Program-made: the position numbers and the translations under genes
The notes under the pieces: model-generated
Databases searched by the model: none
The model's input: the letters and a program-made list of their open reading frames with translations, nothing else
What the model was told of the DNA's origin: nothing
Shown: one piece after another, positions 33,921-44,059 of the stretch
How positions within the stretch are numbered: the first letter of the stretch is position 1
Layout of the letters: each line of letters begins with the position of its first letter
DNA from: Ligula intestinalis
Lineage: Eukaryota; Platyhelminthes; Cestoda; Diphyllobothriidea; Diphyllobothriidae
Length of the DNA: 64,000 nucleotides
NCBI GenBank assembly: GCA_036362985.1
Contig: JAYGXS010000004.1
Coordinates: 32,906,660-32,970,659, forward strand
Direction: 5' to 3'

Positions 33921-34636
33921 ATGCCCGGTGAGTATCCATTCAACGTTGATTATTTGTACTTAACCAAGTCATTAAGTACAATCTTTGTACAAGCTAAGGT
34001 TTTCAATCGTCATTCGCAGTAGAAGGGCCTTTTGATGCCTCAAAGAGTTACCCACTTCAACAAGTATTTGTATCCATATAACCTAAATTATAAATGCCTT
34101 TGTAGAAACCATTAGCTGTTTACCATTCGCTGATATTGATGCATTAAGTGCTGCTTTAAACATGTCATTTTTCTTAGCAAAAGTCTTTCTGAGGATTATC
34201 TTCTCTCACTAGATCATCATAACGTGACCAAATGTAAGCTGAACTGCCAAGTCCAATGACTTCTGCATGAATGACTACCCATTGAGTTATAGCTGAAAAA
34301 GTCTGACCTTGCGGAAATCTCTTTGACATAAATATGCTCTCGTTAGTAGCCTAAAACATTTAAATAAATTTTTCACATAAAAGCACGCATCCTATTTTAA
34401 CAGTTATCAAAAGAGACGAAATTGAAGGATTGGGAATGCGAACAGTNNNNNNNNNNGCCCAGGTGGACTCCGCCGTGGACTCCAAGGTCCAGAAGTCAAA
34501 GTCGTCACCATTGGAGCAAGAGCAGCAGGCCATGTCTGTTGAGCAGTCTGCTGATGTTTCCAGCGCCGCCTCCAAGCAGGCAATTAGTCCGCAGTCTGAA
34601 GAGTCCGCAGAGTTGGTTGAACAGGTGCAGGAATAG
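33921..34636 (+). CDS. Array 1 small Q/S/E-rich protein, copy 4 (interrupted by gap)
   Basis: Exon 1 is ATGCCCG (33,921-33,927) with donor GGTGAGT; its second codon is Pro instead of Ser. The intron, acceptor and first codons of exon 2 fall in or before the gap at 34,447-34,456. The visible part of exon 2 (34,457-34,636) reads AQVDSAVDSKVQKSKSS, then LEQEQQAMSVEQSADVSS, and ends ELVEQVQE with TAG. The length of the visible part is 59 codons. It is closest to copy 1 in exon 2 and 3' flank, but closest to copy 2 upstream. AATAAA is at 34,671-34,676. Probably intact, but the gap prevents proof. Confidence 0.6.
34447..34456. other. Assembly gap (10 N) hiding about 250 bp
   Basis: The left edge ('atgcgaacagt') matches 12,750-12,759 in copy 2 and the right edge ('gcccaggtgg') matches exon 2 at about 13,017. 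By that comparison roughly 250 bp, including the splice acceptor, is missing. Confidence 0.75.
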
Positions 34637-34670
34637 TCTCCTTCCATACAAGGACTCTTATAACCATTTA

Positions 34671-34676
34671 AATAAA
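34671..34676 (+). terminator. Poly(A) signal of copy 4
   Basis: AATAAA 35 bp after the stop, in the same context as copy 1. Confidence 0.65.
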
Positions 34677-36360
34677 CCATGAACTAGTTCACTTTATCGG
34701 TATTTTTCTTCTGACCATCAGGTTGTCATCGCTAGATCCGTTAATATGAGTAAAATTACGTAAACTAATTGCAATTGGGGAAAGGAAACACCAAATGCTT
34801 TTTTTCGGGACAGCAAGGGGTATGGGTGATATAATATTTTCAACGCGGTTATCACGACAGAGCACAGGCGTTTTTTTTCTAAACCATATGCACAATAAGA
34901 CGGACAGCACGCTTTTATACATTTAGATCCCATATGAGACGGGCATGAGTAATTTTGATTGACCACTATGGCTAACACTCACTCTTGTCTTCAAAATAAA
35001 TTATACGGGTTTGTTGGAAAGTGACAAAAGACCGTTGTTGATAGATCAAAAAGGCATAGTTTTCTAATAGGGAAGAAGTAGATTTTGTTAAAGCGGAATA
35101 TAGTAGTATTTCCTTAATGTGGAAAGCAGGTAGTACATTTAGCAGTGGGCAGATATAATGTAGCTTGTAACTTTAAGCGGTGTGTTCATTTCTGGGCGAA
35201 GATTTGATAATGGATAGCTCAAGTCGCTACTAAAATAAGTACGATAGAGCATATAAAACTGAGTCTTCGTCTATACAGGGACTACAGGGCCATTACTGAT
35301 AGATGAAAGGAGACAAGGTTTAGAGTACTTATTTAGAAGTTGAACTGCAAGACTGTTTCTGATTGAGAGAAAAGGCAAGGTTTTCTGAAAGGGAAGAATA
35401 AGGAGTGGTTAAAGAGGGGTAAGTTAGAAGGGCCTAATTGGGGAAAGCAGCATAGGTTAGAGGGTAGATCGTGTAAGGTAAGGGTGAGTAGACCGCACAG
35501 GGCTAACAACTGTAAATTGCGTGTTTACCTTGGGCGAAGGTTAGATCATGGTTATTCTCAATTGGTAATAAAATAGGCACGCCAATCGGAAATGAAACTG
35601 ATTTTTGTTAAAAACTGGAACTTAAGTGCACGCGACTGACCGTAAGTTTTTTTAAGTATTCGTCTATATAAATGCAACTAATGCTTCCTTTCTTCAACAT
35701 AACCTTCCCTAAAACTGGACTGCAGGGCCATCGCTGTTAGGCGGAAGGAGGCGAGGTCTAGAAGTCATTGAAGAAGAAATTTCAATCTCTGAGACAGTAA
35801 AGCTAGTTGGTTGTCCATTTGAACCCGTCTACAGACGCCGTCCGAGTTAATGGTACTGGCGACAGAAAGACAATATTAAGCTTTACCTACGTTATATGGC
35901 CAACTGTCTAACTAATGTGCCCTGACAGCGTTAATATGCCAGATGCAGAAGGATTAAAAAGTTAGGTCTAGTAATCTTTCAGATATCCTTAACGCATGTC
36001 CATGCAAATGCACACGAGGGTCTCCTATTGAATCGTTACTCAATGCAGGAGGTGCAGATAACGTAAGCTGGTCGATGAAAACATTACCATCATACATACG
36101 ACAGTTCAAACGTCAAGTGTCACGAGATCATTAGTGTGCCCTATGACCAGTTGAGTACATAATGTACTTACTTTGAAGACTGGTGCAGGCATAAATCCAC
36201 ACCACCGCCCCAACTACATATGTGCTCCACCTAAGTTCTAGGATTTACACATTCATGTGAGTTAACTACATCTTTAGTCGCAACGCTTAAATCCTTATCA
36301 CTTAATCGCTCTTTTGCCCGCTTAAATGTACCGATTGACAATCGGTATCCAAAGTAGGGT
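34677..36360 (+). repeat. 3' flank and intergenic body after copy 4
   Basis: 34,677-34,980 matches 9,557-9,850 closely, and 34,890-36,350 matches 22,440-23,700 more loosely. Two internal stretches (35,030-35,200 and 35,280-35,560) resemble each other ('gaaagcag', 'ggcgaag.tt.gat.atgg'). No exon was seen. Array 1 ends near 36,360. Confidence 0.55.
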
Positions 36361-36379
36361 AGATTAGATTAAGATTAAA

Positions 36380-37050
36380 TACATGGATAGGGGAATCTTG
36401 TCAGCTGAGAAAACATGGCTAAATTCTTCACATAGAAGGGGTCAGAATACACAGAAAAAGGGCAAGAAGGAAAATGTTAAAACGCCAGTACGTCGACCTC
36501 CAGTGCTTCTCCTTTCGTATTCGTCCGTGGTGTGTTATCTACCTTGCACAAAGCACCTTACCTAGTCTGAAAATGCGTTAAAATCAAACCGCTTTGCTTT
36601 TCTTTGAATGGTGACTAGTATTTTCCTTTAATGTTGACGTTATGTAGCGAATACCACATTCACCTGTATTCAACGTTTTTTTCCCCTTGCCAAACACTTA
36701 AATTCAAAGATATTTTAATCAAATAATCGCATCGCTAAAGAAATATGTACATAAGATTGCATTCCTTATGAGATTTGAAGATAACCATTTCAGTGTGGGA
36801 GTTAACAAATATTTAAAGTTGTCAATTTTATTATTGAGCTAACTTAAGTTGCATTAAAGTGCTAAGTGATGTATACTATAAAAGATTACAGTTCAGAGAA
36901 GTATAGTGAGGGCAAAAGGCAACAGAATTAGGTCAAATTCAACGTTTTTTATGTCCAAGGAATATCCTACACTATGAAATGGCGTGGACAACAACGTCAT
37001 GTTTATGCTTGTAATACTATCAAACAAACGCTTGAATGATAGATATTTAG
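36380..37050 (+). repeat. Array 2 module, copy 1
   Basis: Collinear by eye with 43,490-44,020 ('gggtcagaat', 'ttatct.ccttgcacaaa', 'tcaaattcaacgtt'). The right part also matches 52,780-53,010 ('agtatag/act', 'aaattcaacg', 'tcctatgctat'). No coding exon is supported. This marks the start of the second repeat array. Confidence 0.5.
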
Positions 37051-37192
37051 AACATAGAAAATATTTTTGCTTCAAAACAGTTGGGCATCAAGTGTTGCAA
37101 TATTAACGGGGAACAAACAGCGGAGTCTGTTAAAAAATTATGTTTTGCAAATCTGTTGTGTTTTGTGCCATAAGTATAAACATTACACTTAT

Positions 37193-37590
37193 GACACCGG
37201 AATATGTTTTACTGCGACGAAAAATGTGTTCGTATTCAAGAATTTATCACAACAGCAGTAAGGGATGAAAGTTCTAAGGGCGAGATTGTCAATTCTAAAA
37301 GAAGATGCGATCAGTGGAACAACACTGGGACACGGATGTTCGCTTGTATTGGCGAACAACAGTTTTATTGTCCTGAAGTTTCGAATTCCATCGGGAATCC
37401 TTTATGATTAGTAATTGTAGCAAATTCTGAGCCATGCGCAGATAAGGGTGATACATGCACAGATTGCACGGTATTTATATTTTGTAGCGGTCAGCCGCAT
37501 ACGTACTAAAATTGTCAGTTCCTGTAGCCAATGCTCAAGGTCTTTATTGGTGCGGTGATGGCTCATTACTTTCCACAGTGTTCTTGCCCA
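37193..37590 (+). pseudogene. Cys-rich exon-like frame, possibly chitin-binding-like remnant
   Basis: One frame reads MFYCDEKCVRIQEFITTAV, then RRCDQWNNTGTRMFACIGEQ and QFYCPEVSNSIGNPL. A stop follows (37,405-37,407). In the same frame come EPCADKGDTCTDCTVFIFC and SGQPHTY, another stop, then NC; a neighbouring frame offers GLYWCGDG. The DC-T-hydrophobic-FC-x-G pattern recalls peritrophin-A (CBM14) domains, but the six-cysteine frame is not intact. With two in-frame stops this is at best a decayed exon; the domain resemblance may be chance. Confidence 0.3.
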
Positions 37591-38332
37591 CGTCGGATGC
37601 GGGTTTGATAGTTGCGCAAAAATTACGCCCGCTGTCGTCAGGGCGCTGCAACACCTCTACAAGTAGGCTCGTTGAAAAGATGCGGCACAGATTTATGTCA
37701 GCGGAGATGCAGCTGAATCATGTTCTTCGCCTGGCATCTATACAATGGATATACCTGAATGAATGGACACGAATGTTTCTTCAATTGAGACCATGCATAC
37801 TAGTAAAAAAGACCGGTCATTATCCACGTTAGTTAGTAAATAGTCAAAATGTAATGACAAATAATGAATGATATTTACGAGCGTTGTAACTCGATTAAGC
37901 GCGTTTGCTCTAGATGTCTTTTTTGGCATGCTTAAATGAACCAGGCTCCGGTAACCTCTCGTCTTAACGCCGACAGAGCCAGGAGGGGGTAAACCCAAGT
38001 GTCATCATGACAAAAATAACGTCTATTGTGATGTGTGTGGTTTCCTTTAAATTAAAATGGGTAATCCGAAAAAAAAACAAATGTATCCAAATGCTGCGGG
38101 CACTTAAGTGTGGATAAATCAGCATTCTACGTAATTTTCTAAATCGAACGTCTCTGGGAATTTACTCTAGGCAGAGTCAAGCATAATTAATCAGATTCGC
38201 CCTTAATTGCAATGAAATACGATAGATACAACAAACGAGACCTCACTGGAAGGACTTATATTGAGTACTTTGTGCACAATTAGTTTTTTTTGTCATCTCC
38301 TAAAGGTAGACAATTTGTTTGATTGAAATAAA

Positions 38333-38852
38333 GTGTACAAGAGATTTTACTTAAACAAATTACCCTCCAATAATCTGCCCTATTTGGATTGGTCTTTGTT
38401 GATGCCATGCAAGTCAGCCACCAATCAAAACAAATACACCTGCAACCCATCCTCCCTGCACCCCTCTGTTAGGAAGCATATGGCGAACATAATCGACACC
38501 CATATTCGAACTGTCGGTTTAAAATTGCCTACACTGTTAGCTCACAACTCGATGCTAGTTATTTCACAGTTAATGGAATTTAAAAGCGACGATTCGGCAA
38601 AGAAGAATAAACAGGTGAAAGCACTGAACGGCTATATAGGAATAATAAATTCATGCAATTTCGCAGGTGTGTGGAAAAGGGAAGATTATAAGCAGGTGGT
38701 TTGCACATGAATATTTAAAAAATCTAACCCACGGAGAAAAAATTATAAATTTAAATGAGACTTCACACAATGCATCAAACGTTGGGGACGGAACTTGTTT
38801 TTTTTCATTTGACTTGCTCATTGGAAACATGGCTGCCTCAACGGTATTATAA
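38333..38852 (+). other. Unrecognised open frames, possible exons
   Basis: A 125-codon frame (38,333-38,710) reads SLHPSVRKHMANIIDTHIRT, then VISQLMEFKSDDSAKKNKQ and FAGVWKREDYKQVV. An overlapping frame (38,667-38,852) continues WFAHEYLKNLTHGEKIINLN. The stretch 38,646-38,790 is homologous at DNA level to 45,370-45,515, where the frame is not kept, which argues against constrained coding. I recognise no domain. Confidence 0.3.
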
Positions 38853-39398
38853 TCCTAGCCAGCAAGCGGAAGACCATCATACAGTCACGTGAGATAAGAC
38901 GTCTGAATATGCAGCCGTGAGTTTATTCACACTGCGCCTTGCATACTTTAGTAAACCTTTTGGAGCCACAGGTTAATAAATGCACGTTTCTTATCAAAGA
39001 GAGGTCAAAAACTTTCCATGACTTTAGAGCGGAGTTCAATGTGGGGTCCTATATGATATCATTTGTGCATGGCCACTGTTTGTTCGGAAACTGAATTATA
39101 AAGCCCTTAAATTAACAGAAATTAAGGTAATGTCGCAGAAGTTCGATAATTCCATATTTGTATCTATTTGGATGATGACAGAAAGATGCATAGTTCATCT
39201 TAGATTGAACTCTATTACAATTTTCACACGTATTGACAATTTGTTTCGAACAAAAGAGAAGCCAAGAAAGAGAAATCGTCTGCAGGCGGAGAACTCCTGA
39301 GAAAGACGATCTTGCCTGTATTCAAGCACCAATGTGCCTGAAATCCTTTACAATGAGGCTCAAGTTAAAAAATACACGCAAACCCATGAATTAGCTAT

Positions 39399-39692
39399 TT
39401 GGTAAAAAACATAAGTTTTAAATTGGACGCATACTTTACAGAACCTCTTGACGGTATTACGGGGTATTATTGCGATTCGCTTTTTTACCCACCAAGTGTC
39501 GATAGTTTTGACATTGTCTATCAATTTATTAAAGCGATAGGGGTTAGGTCCTACCAGAATTGTCTTGTATCTCATCTCAGTTCAAACTTAATTGGCAGAT
39601 TCCTTGCCTGTCGTAAAGTGATATCACGCACACTCTGCACTATTGGCGCACTATTAATTGTCTTAAGAAGAGTTAAACAATTATCACGATAG
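39399..39692 (+). other. Exon-like ORF related to that at 45.7 kb
   Basis: After a possible acceptor ('catactttacag', AG at 39,440-39,441) the frame reads DGITGYYCDSLFYPPSVDSF, then DIVYQFIKAIGVRSYQNCLV. It aligns by eye with the frame at 45,780-45,924 (AKYCGEAFKYPPEFSGPDVV, CQVNEEIWIRPFQG): shared YC, F-YPP, D-V, Q, I, R and Q. Both are followed by the same downstream module. This suggests a common ancestral exon of a small cysteine-containing protein. No signal peptide is directly attached and the family is unknown to me. Confidence 0.4.
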
Positions 39693-40130
39693 GCCGAAAT
39701 TCCAACAAAATCTAGTGACCAGAGATCATATAATATTTTTCTAAAGGCCTTATGAACAATCCCCGCTCAATTTAAGGATTAGTCTGCATAAATTTGCTTT
39801 TTAAACTCGCAATGTGCCAATCGACTGTAGCTTAAACTGCTACGAAAATAGTACATTCGTACTCTGTGATCAACAACTCGCATAAACTCGCAACCTTCTG
39901 CAGAAGGCTATTCTGCTAAACTTTAAACGATGTTTTTTTGTGTATCTTACAGATGTCCTCTTACGCAATTTGCTATTTCACAGGAAGCAATCATCGCACA
40001 GTTAAAAGTTCAACAAATACTTTAGATTCTACAATAAACGCTTGATATGCCAGTTTACTTCTAAAACTGGGTTTTGAATTTTATCTGGCATATAAGGACA
40101 GACGAGCATCACCAATACTAGCCCACACGG
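39590..40130 (+). repeat. Array 2 downstream module, copy 1
   Basis: One of five related blocks: 39,590-40,130, 42,050-42,690, 44,060-44,300, 45,920-46,560 and 48,600-49,250. Shared words in order are 'ctgtcgtaaa.tgatat', 'ttaattgtcttaag', 'ccacaaaatctagtga', 'aatgtgccaat', 'cattcgt..tttg', 'aactcgcataa', 'cagaag..tattctgc' and 'ctatttcacag'. No gene is evident inside. Confidence 0.6.
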
Positions 40131-40890
40131 AACTGCCCCAAGTCATCTTCATACATAATAATTACCTCATGAATGCAGAATTTTGACTGCAAAAACAGCC
40201 ATTTGAAATACAATGACTACACTCCTTTACGCACGGACAGCTGAAAACTTCGCGTAACCGGTTTGACAGAGAATTGCAAGAACACATGTTTAGAGTGAAA
40301 TTATAAGGTATTCGAGAGGATTGACTTTACCAACCAAGGAATGTGCAGTGCCTCTTCCTAGATTTAACGCTAAAATTTTGCGGACAAACACTTTTATCAA
40401 AAAAGTTAATAAAAAGTAATCTGCTATTCCATCCCTTATGGTTTCTAGGAGACAACATCACGATACTACATTCGTTAAATAATTAAGCAGAGCTCTTCGA
40501 ATATTCCGCCGCTTGCACCCTTATTGTTTTTGCCTTCACTACGTGAGAATCCGCGTGAACTAGCTTTACTTGCATCTACCTAAAATGAAAAGGGTTTATC
40601 GACTGAACAGAACTGCCGTGCGTTTAACTACTAGCATGATCTTTTAAACTGTAGTGCGATTCACTGAGCTAGCTTTGTGACAGGTGTCATACGAATATAG
40701 TGAAATATTATTACACCAATTACATGGGTATTTCATAGACGGAAAAATTGTCTGAAATAAAGGCGTAGTTGGACATGTGCCATTATTTAATCTCCTTTTA
40801 TTTAACCTACAAGCAAATCAAGTTTTATTATACTGATTGAGAGTGCATACTGGGTGCCGACTTATTAAAAGGCATACACAGTCCGCATTA

Positions 40891-41277
40891 TACAGGGTGT
40901 CCGAAAAATGTAAACACATTTTAAAAAAATTGTTACTTTGAGGTTTATTATAACTATTTTATTTTAAAAAGGCAAAACTATACAAAAATATTATTTTATT
41001 GTTTTTCCACTGTATTTTAAATAATTGACAAAGTGAGAAGTCACTGAACATGAATGCGCCCAAATACGAATGAAATTGTTTTATGACGTGTGCGATTCGA
41101 TTGTTTCGCATTGTCAGCAGTGTCTGGATTAAATGGACGTCAGTCTGAGAAAATGCAATTTAAAACAATTAAATGATACTTCTGAATACGTTTAAATTTT
41201 TGAAATAATAAACTTATAATAAAACTCAAGGTAACAATGATTCAAAATGTGTATACAATTTTTTGGGAGACCCTGTA
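40891..41277. mobile_element. MITE with Tc1/mariner-type inverted termini
   Basis: The element begins TACAGGGTGTCCGAAAAAT and ends with the complement of TACAGGGTCTCCCAAAAAAT, so it has imperfect ~20-bp inverted termini with TA at both edges. At ~386 bp it has no transposase. CAGGGTGTCC-type termini with TA duplication are typical of Tc1/mariner-derived MITEs (established knowledge). The fragment at 1,826-2,035 belongs to the same family. Confidence 0.8.
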
Positions 41278-41289
41278 GTATACATTCTA

Positions 41290-42053
41290 CTGGCCTTAGT
41301 AAGTATGATTATAAGAATTAGCAATTTCGCATAGACACGAACTTCTAGCAGAAGTGTCGAAGTTCGAACGTAATAGAATCAGACGTAGCCGGTGGAATCT
41401 AACGCAAGCTGTGTTGTGCTCAGGGCGTAAAACATGTATTAAGTCGAAATAGTTAATACCCAGCTTAACCATCCTTGTTGAGCACAAATGGGTTTGTGTC
41501 CCATTTTGTCTTAATCAGCGTCAGCTCGGACAATGTGAGCGTTACTGTTGCTATTAGTAATTCTACACACCTTTTTGAGATCTAAAAGATTAAAGAAAAG
41601 TGCTTAAGTTAATAATTGTCATTCGTGACTAAAAATTCAGTCGAAAATAGTACCAGCAATATGATCACTCAGCTTCACACTAGTCTGCAGTATTAAATAT
41701 AGCAGTAGAAGCACCAGATTTGATTTCCTTGAGTCTGGCCTGACATAAAAGGAAGGTGAATGAGGGTAAATAGTTCGGTAGTACCAGGGAAAAAAAGATC
41801 TTCCACTTTAGACCAAACAGGCTGTATTCTGGCTTGCATTGGTGTATGCAGTCTTCGCCTGATTTTTACTCGGTCATCTTGCCTCTTGTCACTGGTTCAA
41901 GCATGGAGAAGGTTTAGAATAAGGTTGAAACCTGCGCGTCTATTTCACTTAAATCTCGTCCCTGTCTTCAGACACCGTTCCTGCTCCTCAGTACATGAGT
42001 TATTCATTCGAAATATATGGTCGAAGTATGACACATCACTTAATCTGGACTAA
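41290..42053 (+). repeat. Array 2 unit body with doubtful ORF
   Basis: 41,290-41,500 matches 47,410-47,560 and 47,865-48,060. 41,700-42,050 matches 48,260-48,600 ('ttccttgagtctggcctga', 'cagtattctg', 'gagtatgacacatcactt'). A 97-codon frame (41,760-42,053) ends RNIWSKYDTSLNLD, weakly like the end of the 45.7-kb ORF, but nothing like it is open in the 48.3-kb counterpart. I regard coding as doubtful. Confidence 0.4.
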
Positions 42054-42690
42054 TACAGCATATTTATCGCCTCCCTTCCTGTCGCAAAAGGATATCGTGT
42101 GGGAAATAAATTAGAAAATGCACACTGGATCATGTCACTTTGTACCTCTGGTGTTATTAATTGCTATTTGACCGGTTGATATCTCATCACTTTCCATCTC
42201 ATGCCCACCCACGATATGCCCAAATTCCCACAGAAGCTATCAACAGGCGAAGATGCTTTTATGTTTCTCATTTGATGATTGCATTTTGTCTACGAAATTT
42301 TCCGAAAGGCCTTGTGAGTGGACACGGTTACAGTTCTTCGCATAATTTTGCTTTTTGAATTCATAGTGTGCAAATTGATGCTAGTTTTGAGCCATACAGA
42401 AAAAACACACGTCTTTTGCAGACAATAACTCACAATAGAGACATTTTAATATATATACCCTGCACCTCATACAGAAGACTGTTTTGCTGAATTTTAAACT
42501 GGGATTTGGCTGCTTGCATTTTATATATACCCTTTTTCATATTATATGTTTTTGTAGGTTGAAGTCATCGCATAGGACTGATTGTCATCGCCAATACTAG
42601 CCTGTAGGTACATGGTACAAGTAATCTCCGTATGCAAATATTCATTCATAAATGCATACATGACTGCCCAAACAGTTAGGCCAATTCACA
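42050..42690 (+). repeat. Array 2 downstream module, copy 2
   Basis: Second of the five related blocks; most similar to the copy at 48,600-49,250 (shared 'cccaaattcccaca.aa', 'ccgaaaggcctt.tga', 'cataattttg.tttt', 'agcctg'). Confidence 0.6.
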
Positions 42691-42932
42691 CTGAAATGGC
42701 CCACGCCTCTTCGTGACTGTCAAATCACCGGAACTGTGCACTCTTTAAATACTATTAATTGCCTTCAGTCTACACTAAAAACCAAACGTTGAATGCACAC
42801 ACATTTTTATACCGAGAAGCAAAATGAAGACAGCATATTCAATACTTAGAAAAAGCAGAAAGTTGTTTATTGTGTCTTCGTGGTGTTTGGTTTCAACTAT
42901 TTCTTAAAAATAACCCTTCAATTCGATTAACG

Positions 42933-43315
42933 ATGATAGGAATCATAGCAATGAATACATTCGTTTTCAGCACTCTGCTCATTTTCTTAATGGTCTTTAC
43001 TGGTATTTTGTTTTGACTTATATGTCTGTAACTTACTACATATACCGTTGGGATGAATCCTTACACATGTTTGAATATGGCCTTGTAGCTCGTAATGCGG
43101 GTGAAAATATTACTTCCACAGATAAATCAGGAGTCATCATCGCAGCAAATACGGCAAGTCAAGATAGCACGACACCTAGCACTGCAGGCTAAGGCAACAG
43201 CTCAAGAACAACTTCAGCTCTAGACGACACAACTTCTAGCACTGCAGGCCAAGACAACAGCTCAGCCGTACATAGGTCAATTTCAGCAATATTCAATTTT
43301 GCAATTTGTTGGTAG
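42933..43315 (+). pseudogene. Mucin-like secreted protein gene with one in-frame stop
   Basis: Exon 1 (42,933-43,002) encodes MIGIIAMNTFVFSTLLIFLM and VFT, a clear signal peptide, ending at a G|GTATTT donor. Exon 2 begins at 43,122 after 'tacttccacag'; the split codon G|AT keeps the frame. It reads DKSGVIIAANTASQDSTTPS, TAG, stop (TAA 43,190-43,192), then GNSSRTTSALDDTTSSTAGQ, DNSSAVHRSISAIF and TAG at 43,313-43,315. Two repeats, DSTTPSTAG-x-GNSS and DDTTSSTAGQDNSS, are Ser/Thr-rich with N-x-S/T sites, as in mucin-like or glycosylated surface proteins. The stop is a CAA to TAA change relative to repeat two. Family unknown. Confidence 0.5.
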
Positions 43316-43489
43316 ATACCAAACCTTGCTGGGTGTTTTATTCTTGTGCAAATTTTGCGTATTAATTTGGTCATGATATAAGAAGCAGCAAACTCGGACA
43401 CCAACTAAAGGATTGAAAGAATAACAATAGCAGTCAGCTGTGGGCTACGCATCCACAGTTCACGTATGACTTAAGTAAAAAAGCGTGAA

Positions 43490-44020
43490 TATTGGGTCAC
43501 GTCTCTCTGTGTTCGGGTCAGAATGAACAAAACGCAAAAAGGAAAACGAAAACTGTGTAGTATGTTGACCTGCAGCGCTTTGCCGTATGCAATGGTTCTG
43601 TGGTGGGTTATCTGCCTTGCACAAAACACCTCGTCCAGTCTGCACATTATAAACAATGGAATGGTTTGGCCTTTCTCTTACAAGTGACTGCTATTTTATC
43701 ATAATGATAATGTTTTATCGCTAAAAGCACATTCACTGCGGCTAATGGATATCCTTGTTTTCCTTCCAAGTACTTGCATTTAAAGATGTTATAATCAACT
43801 AGTCACAACATAAAACATATGCAAATTAGATTTGAGGTTACATATTTTGTTACTGGAGCTGACTGGAGACGCGAAACGCTGGTAACTAGAAACGAGTCCT
43901 GATTAGTATCCTGGGCACAAATGGCGGTCGAATTTAGCCAAATTCAACGTTTGCTGATACACACGAAATTGCCTACGCTATAACACACTGCGGACCAAAC
44001 ATTCTTGTTTGTGCATAGAG
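43490..44020 (+). repeat. Array 2 module, copy 2
   Basis: Collinear by eye with 36,380-37,050. It contains the shared 'gggtcagaat', 'ccttgcacaaa', 'aaattcaacgtt' and 'cctacgctat' words. No exon was recognised. Confidence 0.5.
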
Positions 44021-44059
44021 TAAAATACGAGACCACTGGGAGAGCAATCGAATCTTCTT

